From positions 34,053,017 to 34,117,016 of the forward strand of contig CM034539.1 in assembly GCA_020002185.1 (NCBI GenBank): a stretch of DNA of 64,000 nucleotides. The letters are read 5' to 3'. The notes beneath the pieces are model-generated. The model saw only the letters and a list, made by a program, of their open reading frames with translations, ran no database searches and was not told the DNA's origin. Made by a program: the position numbers and the translations under genes. Source of the stretch: Paraescarpia echinospica. Its lineage: Eukaryota; Annelida; Polychaeta; Sabellida; Siboglinidae. Positions 11,183 to 21,456 of this stretch are shown here, in pieces (within the stretch, counting starts at the first letter, position 1; the number at the start of each line of letters is the position of its first letter).

Positions 11183-11466
11183 GTAATTCTTATATAGCGC
11201 GGTATCCAGTCCTTAGGACTGCTCAAGGCATTATACTGTTTACTCCCTGGCAGATCTTTCCAATCGAACACCATCTCGACTTCTCCGTGATGGATTCAGC
11301 CACGTTGCACTTAATGTTCGAATACTTTACGCACAAATATCCATCACTGTTTATACGTACTCATTCATACAGCTGAATGAACTGGAGCAACGTAGAGTGA
11401 ACGATCTTGCCCAAGCACAGGATTCGAACTGGTTTCCGTCCTCGATTACTGCGCCTCTGCGCTCCG
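11183..11466 (-). mobile_element. SINE-1 copy
   Basis: The landmarks are tatatagcgcggtatccagtcc, the ttactccctggcagatc body, the tcattcatacagctgaatgaactggagcaac bridge, and a degenerate head ending in tgcgcctctgcgctcc. The copy is nearly full length but has lost the clear B-box, with a deletion around ggtttccgtcc. It is in intron 1 of the lipid transfer protein gene. Confidence 0.8.
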
Positions 11467-12055
11467 TATAAAGGAGGGTGTATATACGGAGAGGTGATGT
11501 TGCAGCATTACGAGACAAATAGCTGTTTTTCTTCCTTGCACTCTCCTTTTTATCACTCGTTCTTTCTTTCTCTCCACTGTTTCCTCCCACCTCCCCTGTG
11601 GACTTCCCCTTTTTCTACGTCCTTCGTGTTTTACGCCTCTGCTCTCTTCACTAGTTTGCCTACATGCTTTCTTACCAAGTGGCCTGCCAATCTCATCCAT
11701 CTTCCCACCAATATTCTCATTAAGCGATATTGCATTCGTATACATCTTTCCTCAGGTCTCTCATCTTTTTCTGTCAGTCCGCTTTGTTCTTGAGAGTATA
11801 CGAAACCAATTGCGAGGTCAGTGACATAATGACGAAAACATCTTACATAAAATGTATTGATTGACTCTTGAATCTTTTTCGCGATGTTGATAACGCGCCC
11901 GTGGATTTATTTTCCCCACAGTTGTTTTGCCAACTAATTAATATAAAAGGTTTTAAATACGTTAACATATCAGCGCTTTCTGGTTTATTATTTCCACTGT
12001 CGTCACGGCATATAAAAAAATGAACACCCACCGTTTGCCAAAAAATTGAACGTAC

Positions 12056-12235
12056 CTCAGCTGTCACTTTCACAAGAGCTGTGTGCTTCAGGTGCGAGAA
12101 TGCGCTGTAGCTGTAGACGTATTCTGTGTCCTGGGCGAACTGCACTGTGGCGTTGTCCGTCATACCTGGTGTCAACATCAGCGCCAGCACCAGACCGGCA
12201 AGCAGCGCCGGCTTCCCGGACATGTCCGGCGTCAT
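12056..12235 (-). CDS. Large lipid transfer protein (vitellogenin/apolipophorin superfamily), exon 1 with signal peptide
   Basis: The exon has 60 codons, starting at ATG 12,235 (or the second Met at 12,223) and ending at donor GAG|gtacgt in phase 0. A hydrophobic stretch (LLAGLVLALMLTPG, residues 11-24) is a signal peptide, so the product is secreted. It is followed by the superfamily opening F...TEYVYSYSA...HTALVKVTAE, which matches the start of vitellogenin N-terminal domains. These proteins bind and carry lipid in circulation or yolk. The visible exons give about 199 residues, a small part of a protein normally thousands of residues long. An upstream in-frame extension to 12,415 exists but would bury the signal peptide, so I prefer the downstream Met. 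No TATA-like promoter was identified. Confidence 0.83.
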
Positions 12236-13230
12236 ATCGTCTCGGTGCGTGCTCTGTCGTAGTCGGCGGCAGTCCCCGAGTGAAACGACTGTCACCCGTA
12301 CAGCCAAACTACATAACCTATTGATGTCGTTTGTCACAGTCGCTCTGACAGGCATGAATATGTACGTCGACGTTTTACGAGTTTCCATTCGTCGAACGCC
12401 AATGAACTGCGTCACGAAGACGGCTTTAATAATGGCAGGTGTAACGCTTTTAACGCAGGCGTTGCAGTAGGAAAAATAGTCGCTTTTTCCTTGTATGTGC
12501 AGAAAGTTTCGTTTGTTGTAAGTCTATCTTGCGACATCAGCGGCATAATATGGGTTATCGCCGCAGCGACAGCTTCGATTTTTTCGAAACACAATAAAGC
12601 TACCCAACCAGTAATTCCAAATTAATTGTGCATTTCTTGCGTAAAAAACAAAAACAATGCGATCTCTCCGCGATACAACATATTGATTACCGGCGTCTCA
12701 TATGTGGAATATTAAGCATTAGGGACTGTTTAATAAATTAGCAAAAAACAAAACCGTATTTTATTTTATGTTAGTTCAATCCTCCTCCACTACAAATACG
12801 TGGTGTTGTACTGCGATAACGCACAGATCGCAAATATAATTTACCGTCATTGTTTAAATACCGAACCGCAGTAATGCTACATAGTGAATGCAACACTAAA
12901 CCTAGAGCTTGCAAACACGTAGACCTTTCAGCTCTGATATGCAAAACCGCCATGTTGTTGGTTTCGATCATACCACATGACGTGATGGTTGCAACCTCAA
13001 TACAATAAATACTCAAGAACAACAAGACTTTATTGGCAGTATGTTACGATTTAGCTGGCGTGACGTAGCTGCACGATGCTATCCACCATGCCGCCCCGTT
13101 CCCGTATATCCACATTAGCAGTTTCACTCGCTAGATGGCGCCCGTGGAGTGATTGATTTGCTATAATTATTAAACGTGGTGACGATCAAACCTAGAACCA
13201 CCAGTACGCAACGTATGACGGCCGAGAAGG
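12236..13230. other. Upstream region of the lipid transfer protein gene; no further feature
   Basis: This presumably contains the 5' UTR and promoter of the minus-strand gene ending at 12,235. No other exon, repeat family or RNA gene was recognised, and the open frames on either strand look random. Confidence 0.5.
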
Positions 13231-13470
13231 GTCATCGCTGCATTGTTCTGAATATACGAACGCGATGCATAATGATGCGATACGCGATTCGATGGGTGAT
13301 GATATGGACAATGCTATGAACAATGCGCCATGTTATGTGCGATGTGGTAGGCGATACGATGGTATGCGCGATGGCCCTTCTCTGTCCGCATCATCGCCCA
13401 TCGCATCGCGTATCGAATCATCACGCATCGTGTTGCGACACTCAGAACTATACAGCGACGGCCCACCTCG
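13231..13470. mobile_element. Foldback element rich in gcgatgcgat motifs
   Basis: The left arm (about 13,235-13,295) pairs with the reverse complement of about 13,395-13,468, including gatgcgatacgcgattcgatggg against its mirror. The interior repeats further gcgatacgatgg units. It is about 240 bp, non-coding and MITE-like. Flanking sequence includes gacggccgag on the left and ctcggccaac on the right, which may extend the inverted repeats. Confidence 0.65.
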
Positions 13471-13996
13471 GCCAACGTAGTAATGCATTACACTTGTGTG
13501 GACTTTCCGAAGTTATGCGACGATAGCTTAGCATTGGAAGGTAGCAGCTAGTGACGTGGGCGTTGGGGTGATGGAAACGATGGCAACGACTGTGCCAGTA
13601 GTCGGCCAATAAGGGATTAATTCAAAAGTACGCAAAGACCCCAAAACATATCGCATCACGTTCGGTTTGGCGTTGGCGTCACAAGTAAACGAGCTGAAAA
13701 TAAATCGCTACTCTGGCGCCACTTATCGAGTGAAACAAGTACTGATGCACATTATTGTTATTGTTGACATCAGAACCGGGCAGCGTGGCGGGCAATGTCT
13801 TGGCAACCATGTCACAGCAATTGCATCCTGCTGGTACAGGAGAAGGGTTTGAAAGCTAATATGGATCACAAAAACTAATAATTATTAGTGGATCGCCAAA
13901 AAAATAAGCTTCACTCCACGAACTGGTGGGGGTCAGTGGGGGTTTGAACCAGCACGAAACACATGCCATCTATTTGGATTTTACGAACTTATAAGA

Positions 13997-14520
13997 ACTC
14001 CCCTAACAATGAACATACTCCAAATCACGAACTCGAAAGTGATAAATTAACCGAGACTCTATGCGCTGATTTACGCAGTACGCAGTTGGTCGTTGCGAAA
14101 CGGCGGGTCTCTTTCAGAATGCCAAATAAATGGTTGACACTGACCATTTAGGGTAACAAATATATAATCTTTAATGTCTTACTACAGACGTCTACACCAT
14201 TTTCATCTTGCAGTTAACCCAGATTCTTCCACGCCACGCCACATCACAGTACCTTGGGTGTTACATCTTTGTGTTGCGAATGCGGATTTTATAATCGCAG
14301 TGTTGGTGTCGTAATTTAGAGGGGCAGTTACATAAAGCGAGAGCATGTAATTATAGTCTAGATACGTTTGGAAACGGTGGAACTCCACAGTCACACAAAT
14401 AAAGTGTATTACAATAAATGTCGTCCACGTAATTTACTCTTGGCAATAACAGTTCTGTTACTCGTGATGACTACGTGTTCCCAAGCCAAAGTACAGCCAA
14501 GGCAATTCCAGGCATACAAA
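13997..14520. repeat. Dispersed repeat R520, copy 2
   Basis: This is the second copy of the ~520-bp repeat at 6,389-6,905, in the same orientation. Substitutions and small indels (for example near 14,160-14,200) break the open frames seen in copy 1, which argues against a coding role. Confidence 0.85.
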
Positions 14521-14684
14521 ACTAAGTATGTGAATGTTATGATTTGATTATTAATAAAGGTCACACGTTCGCCTGCCTTCATAGAGTGCCGTTGATACTT
14601 TACCATCGTATTCACGTCCGTCATTCTGTCTTATTAGTACTGTATCGCAGGCGTGCTATGTTCGTGATATTTTGCTGGTAAAAG

Positions 14685-15015
14685 GTACGTTTTATATAGC
14701 GCTTTATTCAACCCTTCAGACTGTTCAAAGCACGTGATCCTTTACCCCCTGACATAACGTTTCACTCGACAACCATCTCGACGCCTCCGGAAGAATTCAG
14801 CCACGCTGCAATTATTGCGCGAACATTTTTAGTTCGTATATTACCCACCACAATATATAGCCATAAACTCCTTTATACAGCTGAGAGAACTGAAGGAATG
14901 TGGTGTGAACGAAATTATCCGAAGGAAACTCGAAATTGGATTTTTTTGTAAGAGGATTTGATCCCGGATTATCTCGCTTGAGCGTCCACCATTGTAACCA
15001 CTACACTACAACGCC
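14685..15015 (-). mobile_element. SINE-1 copy with diverged head
   Basis: The tail (ttttatatagcgctttattcaacccttcagactgttc) and body landmarks are present. The head has a reverse-complemented B-box region (gatttgatcccgg) and an A-box region near 14,975-15,010 (taaccactacactacaacgc). Confidence 0.75.
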
Positions 15016-16553
15016 CAATCTTGTCTATTGTCGACATATCGCATGTTGGTAAAATGTTATCATTACTATCATACTACAATCTTTATTTCGCATATTGAAA
15101 ATGACAATAATATTGCACAGTTATTCAAATGCAGTTATTGCAGTAATGATACTATTATCATCGCCTCGCCTTACAATATTGCATGTTGTAATTTTGTTAT
15201 TGTTTTACGCATATAATCAGCATACCGTTTGTTTGTGATACTTTTTCAATACTACTATTCGTGACATTTGCCACTTGAAATGTGCCATCGACATATCGTT
15301 TCTTCGTTGTATCCTATCACTGCTATTGCTTATTCGGCATATCACGTAATCTTGATACTGTGTAATCGACATATATTTTATGATGTGCCACTTATGTTGT
15401 GTCTTGAGTGTGAGGCAATAAACCAACACTATTGTATCGTTGTCACATTGCGTTATTATGAATTACTCCGATCGACTCACTGCATAATTAACATCATTCC
15501 GTCGGTGAAAGTAAATATCATAGATGTCGTACATGTAGTATTGCGGCCAGGTAAGCCGAGGTCAAGTTGACATTTCACATGCTGCTATTCTGGAAAATGA
15601 CACAATAAGTCGTGTGTCCGCCGAGCATTACGTACACTCCTGACACATAATGCGGTTCTATTTTCAGTTGGCAAACGAACTTCGGTTAAGGTGACACAAT
15701 AATTAATTGTCTTTACTGCAACCACTGTAGAGGTTTGCAAAACATATTAAAGCTGTGTGTGTGTGTCTGACACTGCGAGAGTGTGTGTGTGATTGTGTGT
15801 CACAGTGTGTATGTTCGTTTGTGTTGTGCGACCGTTTGTGTTGGGGTGTGATCCTCAAGTCAGACTGTATTGCATCCCAAACTATTTTCCCTGGCTGTTC
15901 ATATTTCTTCTCTTTGTTGTATTATTCTTCGAACCCAGATGTTTTCACAGTCGTGCAGCTTCTGTTAACGCCACAGTCTTCAGATCACGAAGGCATGTCG
16001 GTGTAACGCACGTTCTCGGGACTTTCCCTTTCAGCTTGTTCTTTTTGTTTCTAACCACCACGACTCGTTCTACCATTTTCCAAGCATTCGCTCCCGCTTG
16101 TATTCGACGTCGCACATCCACCTCTGATTGCCAAATCACAGTAACCCATCCTTCAATGTACAAAGCCACCCCACTTGCTTTATATCCTTCGCGCCCACTG
16201 TGATGTTCAATCCCTCTCTCTGGTGTCCAACCCACATCACATCATGTTAAAGTTAATAATCAGTCAAACCATATTGTTCTTGAATTGTTTGCATTTACTA
16301 TTACTAAAACATTAATATATTTGACTGTGGCAAACAAGGCTACATAAATTAACACACAACTCATAACAGAAGTGAAGCCTGCTGACTGTTTAACGATGTC
16401 GTCTAACACTACCCTTCAAATTGGTCTCGACTCTCCAGTCAAGTTGTTCAATACAAAATGCTAATTAATGTCCAGTCACGATATATTTATAGTAAGACAC
16501 CCACCCTGAAAAACCGCTCACGTGCATCATAACACACACCGCGGCTGAGCGGT
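15016..16553. other. Intergenic sequence, no gene seen
   Basis: It contains a short gt-rich patch at 15,755-15,815. Both strands have short unremarkable open frames with no recognised motif. I see no exon that can be tied to a known family. Confidence 0.5.
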
Positions 16554-16885
16554 TACGAGGCGTTAACATGCATAGTCTTCATAAAGTAAGTTCACAAATA
16601 GATTCACTGTATCATACTGAGTATTTCCGGTGGTATATATATATATATATATATATATATGGTATATGGTATATATATATATATATATATACCACTGGAA
16701 ATACCACTGGAAATACCTAGTGGGTATTTCCAGTGGTATATATATATACCACTGGAAATACCCAGTATGATACAGTGAATCTTTTTGTGAACTTACTTTA
16801 ATAAACCACAGGAAATACACAGTATGATACAGTGAATCTATTTGTGAATTTACTATATGAAGACTATGCATGTTAACGCCTCGTA
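16554..16885. mobile_element. 332-bp foldback element with nested inner hairpins
   Basis: The left arm, from tacgaggcgttaacatgcat at 16,554, pairs with the reverse complement of the right end, which finishes at 16,885. The arms are about 80 bp with few mismatches. The interior contains four further copies of the accactggaaatac motif in both orientations around TA runs, so several stems can form. The flanks carry gctgagcgg on the left and gctaagagg on the right, a possible degenerate 9-bp target duplication. Confidence 0.8.
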
Positions 16886-16894
16886 CAGCTAAGA

Positions 16895-16897
<3 letters not shown>

Positions 16898-16930
<33 letters not shown>

Positions 16931-16960
16931 CCTATATATATATATATATATATATATAGC
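16898..16960. repeat. (TA)n microsatellite, two blocks
   Basis: Two TA runs are separated by gcc, immediately to the right of the foldback element. Confidence 0.95.
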
Positions 16961-17397
16961 CAGAATATCTCCGTCAAATGACGAATAAATTGTGAAACAA
17001 GCAAATGTCCGCCGTTGTATCTACATATTTATTACATTATCCTTCGCAATGAGTAAGAGCGCCCCGAATATACGACGCACAAACGAAGGTAGTTCGATAT
17101 AAGTTTACTTTTCCCACGCCTAGATGCTGTCAGACGCCTATCGTCTGTCCACATTTTGAACATAAACGACTGCGAAAATCTGTCACACCTTTGACGGTTG
17201 CCCATGCGTTCTCAATGGGGGTCGTGGAGAACAACTAAAGACAAATTTCAAATGATTTGTAAATAACAGGTCTGCAACACTGAATTATTGTTCTCGTTTA
17301 TTGCACAGTTTTTTGTCTACTCGTCGCCTGCTCCGACTGCCTCTTCATTGACTAGTCCGCCGCTAGCATACACACGCGAGTGCACAAACACAAACAC
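16961..17397. other. Intergenic sequence, no gene seen
   Basis: No exon, RNA gene or repeat family was recognised. A short open frame at 17,288 onward runs into the GC-rich minisatellite and is not convincing. Confidence 0.5.
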
Positions 17398-17506
17398 GGG
17401 CGGTCGGGCGGTCGGGCGGTCGGGCGGTCGGGCGGGTGATCGGGCGGGTGATCGGGCGGGTGATCGGGCGGGTGATCGGGCGGGTGATCGGGCGGGTGAT
17501 CGGGCC
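17398..17506. repeat. GC-rich minisatellite (8-bp then 12-bp units)
   Basis: ggtcgggc units (8 bp) pass into gggtgatcgggc units (12 bp, about six copies). The second unit differs from the first by an inserted tgat-type block. Confidence 0.95.
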
Positions 17507-17521
17507 GGCTGACACCGCACA

Positions 17522-17733
17522 CAGGTACATACATACGTACATACACACGTACATGCATACATACACACGTGCATACGCGAATACATGCACACATGCATAC
17601 ATACATACATACATATATACATACATACATACATACATACACACATACATACATACATACATACACACATACATACATACACACATACATACATACATAC
17701 ATACATACATACACACATACATACATACATACA

Positions 17734-17767
<34 letters not shown>

Positions 17768-17825
17768 AATATATACATACATACATACATACATACATGC
17801 ATACTTACATACACACACAAACACA
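17522..17825. repeat. (CATA)n microsatellite with CACA interruptions
   Basis: About 300 bp of cata/caca tetranucleotides produce open frames up to 194 residues on both strands, rich in Tyr, Met, Cys, His and Thr. These are repeat artefacts. Confidence 0.98.
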
Positions 17826-18354
17826 CATACCGTCTTTGAGAAAAAAAACCTTTCTGGAGCTATATAACATTTACCTTTTCCCAACAAAATATCACGAACG
17901 TACAACATACCTGCGATACAGTAGTAATCAGACAAAATGACGAACATAAATACGATGGTAAAGTATCAATGGCACACAGTGATGACGAACATGTATTAAT
18001 AATCGAATCGCAACATAGACATTTCTAGTTGTGTATGTCCGGAATTATTAACGACGTCCTATTCTGCCTGTACTTTGGATGACGGAATTTCGCTGTATGT
18101 GTTTTTGATAACTTGGTTGTAAAAGTAATCAATATCTTCTATTAGTAATACTGTTTGCATGTGTTATTAAAAAAAGTTTCGATGTCGTCAGTTCTTGCAA
18201 ATGGGTCAGTTTCGTTAAGTTAATATTCAGAATAAATAATATAGAAACTGGGAAAGCTGCGTGAATGTACATTTGCTTTTAGCAATAATTGCAAAACACT
18301 AGTAAACATGCCCGTCTGTGACGGGATGTGTTGGCATTTCATAAAAGATTTAAC
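17826..18354. other. Intergenic sequence, no gene seen
   Basis: This is unique AT-rich sequence between the microsatellite and the 3' end of CR1 copy 2. No exon was recognised. Confidence 0.5.
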
Positions 18355-19021
18355 CAAATTTAACAATATTGCCACCCAGAGAATTAACTCTAGATGGCAG
18401 GTGGACAAGGAGGCCTGTTGGCTTATCGAGAGTCCAACCGTTTTTATGTACGTGAATCCCGCCGGTCTGAGGTAGTTGTCGATTTTATTTTTTAAATACG
18501 CGCTATTAGCACCACACAATCAGCAGATAAGCTGTCCCATTCATTTACAGTCCTTTGTGAAAATGAGAATTTTCTTATATCTAATCTACACTGCTCCTTT
18601 ACTAAATGTAACTTCATGTCCTCTAGTCCTTCTTTCTTTCTTAACTGAGAATAACATATTTGTATCAATATTTTCATAACCATTCAATATTTTTAAACAC
18701 TTCTATCTGATCCCCTCTCAATCTCCTGTTCTCTAGTGTAGTTAAACCACATTCTTTTAGACGTATTTCATAATTAGATTCCTCAGTTTTGGTATAAATT
18801 TAGTCGGTCTCCTCTGTACTCTTTCAAACATATATATGTTTTTCTTTCGATAGGAACTCCACGCTTGGATAAAATATTCTAAATGAGACCTAACTATTGT
18901 ATTGTACAGCGGCATTATTAGTTCGTTTTCCTTATACGGTATATTTCGCCAAATTAATTCAAAGATTTGATTTCCCTTTGAAGCTGCAATTCCGCACTGC
19001 TCTGAAACCTTCATATCAGCA

Positions 19022-20012
19022 CAGGGATCAGTATTAGGACCTATATTATTCTTAATATATATCAACGATTTGGATGATGAAATAACAAGCAAGGTGTTGA
19101 AATTTGCGGATGATACAAAAGTGTTTAGAAGGATTAAAAATGATGGAGATAGACAGCATTTACAAGATGATCTTGACAGGTTGATCAAATGGTCTGAAAA
19201 GTGGCAAATGCTGTTCAATTTTGGGAAATGTAAATGCCTCCACACAGGACATGGGAACGAAGAGGTAGAATATACAATGGGGGGTACTGTACTGAGTACT
19301 ACTGTAAAGGAAAGGGACTTAATGTTGACCATTAGTGCTGATATGAAGGTTTCAGAGCAGTGCAGAATTGCAGCTTCAAAGGGAAATCAAATCCTTGGAT
19401 TGATTAGGCGAAACATAACGTATATGGAAAAAGAGCTAATAATACCGCTGTACAAAACAATAGTTAGGCCTCATTTAGAATATTGTATTCAAGTGTGGAG
19501 GCCATATCGCAGGAAGGACATAGATATGCTAGAAAGAGTGTAGAGGAGAGCAACTAAAATGATACCAAAATTGAGGGATCTTAGTTACGAAATACGCCTA
19601 AAAAATGCGGTTTAACAACACTAGAGACCAGGAGATTGAGAGGAGATCAGATAGAAGTGTTTAACATATTGAATGGTTATGAAAATATTGATAGAAATAT
19701 TTTTTTTCAATTAAGATAGATAGAAGGACTAGAGGACATGAAGTTACATTAGCAAAGGAGCAGAGTAGATTAGATATAAGAAAGTTTTCATTTTCACAAA
19801 GGACTGTAAATGAATGGAACAGATTATCTACTGATTGTGTGGGTGCTACTAGCGTGAATATGTTTAAAAATAAAATGGACACATACCTCATTCGGGCGGG
19901 ATACACATAGATAAAAGGGTCGGACTCTCGATAAGCCACAGGGCTTCCTTGTCCACCTGCCACCTAGAGTTAATTCTCTGGGTGGCAATCTTGTTAAAAA
20001 ATATTGTTAAAT
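19022..20012 (+). mobile_element. CR1-like retrotransposon copy 3, 5'-truncated, inserted antisense into copy 2
   Basis: The plus-strand copy starts in the RT domain (GSVLGPILF-equivalent codons), passes FADDTKVFRRIK, and reaches the 3' hairpin at 19,959-19,986 and a decayed ttgttaaa tail. The frame is open from 19,070 to 19,543, then broken. Copy 2 sequence flanks it on both sides, so it is a later insertion. Confidence 0.88.
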
Positions 20013-20260
20013 CTAATGGATAACCCTAAGACCTTTTCTTTTACAGTAGTTCTTAGGACAGTACCCACCCCTCGTTGAATATTGTACATCTTCATTCCCA
20101 TGTCCTGTATAGAGGTATTTACATTTCCTATAATTCAAAAAGTGTTGCCTCTTTTCAGACTATTTGATCAACCTGTCAAGATCATTTTGTAAATGTTGTC
20201 TATCTCCATCACGTTTAATCCTTGTAAACACTTTTGTATAATCCAAAAATTTCATCACCT

Positions 20261-21456
20261 GAATGAACGAAAGTTTGAATAAAAGTTTATTTAATAACAA
20301 CAACATAATACATGCACAATATGGTGTACTGCTGCTGCTGTTGCTGAAAGGATGTAACTGAAGTCATAGACTTATATGTTGCTATGAACTCAGAACGCAC
20401 AACTCAGAATCAGTTTATTTGACCTATAAATACGATATATACACAATGAATAACATGAGAACTAGATAAGGTCGGGAGACTCCCATTAAGATATACAATA
20501 TCGCTAGCACAGGAGCCACCTCATAAATATAATCAACATCCAAATTTACATGTCACAAATCAGAATAGCATATGCCTTGTTTTACAGTTGATAATTACTC
20601 AGTGTATCAACATACATACATAATACAAGGACTGATTAAATGTACTCTTGTACAAATTGACGTACACATGGATACTTAGGAATACATTTCGACCGTATTC
20701 GTATTACGAATTACATATAAAGCAATTATGAATACGACAACAGGATTCATAATTTAATATAAAAAAGTTTGTTGTGTATGTTGAAAAACCATACAGACTG
20801 TGGGTGTAAATTTTATTAATGACAATACTTGGTGTATTGTTAACTGTCTCAACTATGTTATGTCTAATGCATTTTTTTGCAAATTCGTGATGAATCTGGA
20901 CATATACAGATTATTTCTTTCACGTGTGCAGTGTTGATGAATATTATAGATGTTTGTGTTTGGAAAAACATTGAAGTAGTAGGGTAAAAGATTATTAATT
21001 AATTTATAGTAAAATTTTAATTGTTCGATTTTATAAATGTCATCCAACTTTAGCAACTGAAGTCTTTTAAAAATAGGACTTGTGTGAGCATTATATTTAC
21101 TTAAGGATATTTTTCGTATTGCTTTTTTCTGTAATTTGAAAATTCGATGTGCCTGGTGACCCCATAAAAGTAAGCCATAATTAATATGAGGGAGAATAAG
21201 AGCATTGCACATAATATATAATGTATTAGGTGGTAAAAATTTTTTAAGTTTATTTAGTATGCCTATTGTTTTAGAGAATTTATTTGCTATTTTGTTTGTA
21301 TGACTCTGCCAGTTTAAAAGGTTATTTATTGTGATGCCTAAAAAATTGAAATCGTTTACACATTACACATGCCCTTCTCAAACTAACAAAAACTGAATAA
21401 ATACAACACGAATTATAAATAAATTACAAAATAACATTCACAACTCATATATAAAC
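20261..21456 (-). mobile_element. Insertion carrying a family A 3' fragment (core 20,400-21,362)
   Basis: The block interrupts CR1 copy 2. Its core matches the family A 3' region at 1-840, including the INYGLLLWGHQAHR and SKYNAHTSP blocks (20,853-21,212) and the ggtcgggagactccc 3' UTR. Beyond the family 3' end (aaataaa near 20,410) there are about 140 bp of unrelated sequence ending in a second aataaa, then the CR1 resumes. About 94 bp of unknown sequence lie at the 5' side. The extra 3' sequence could be transduced flanking DNA. Confidence 0.75.

Noticed and set aside
12126..12470. 114-residue plus frame
   Set aside because: It is antisense to the signal-peptide exon of the lipid transfer protein, with no supporting motif.
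17317..17947. Cys/Met/Tyr-rich proteins up to 194 residues
   Set aside because: They translate a cata/caca microsatellite and a GC-rich minisatellite; all frames look alike.
18355..20012. Single CR1 with a twin-priming 5' inversion
   Set aside because: Both halves have their own 3' hairpins at the outer ends, and copy 2 sequence resumes beyond the insert, so these are two elements, one nested in the other.
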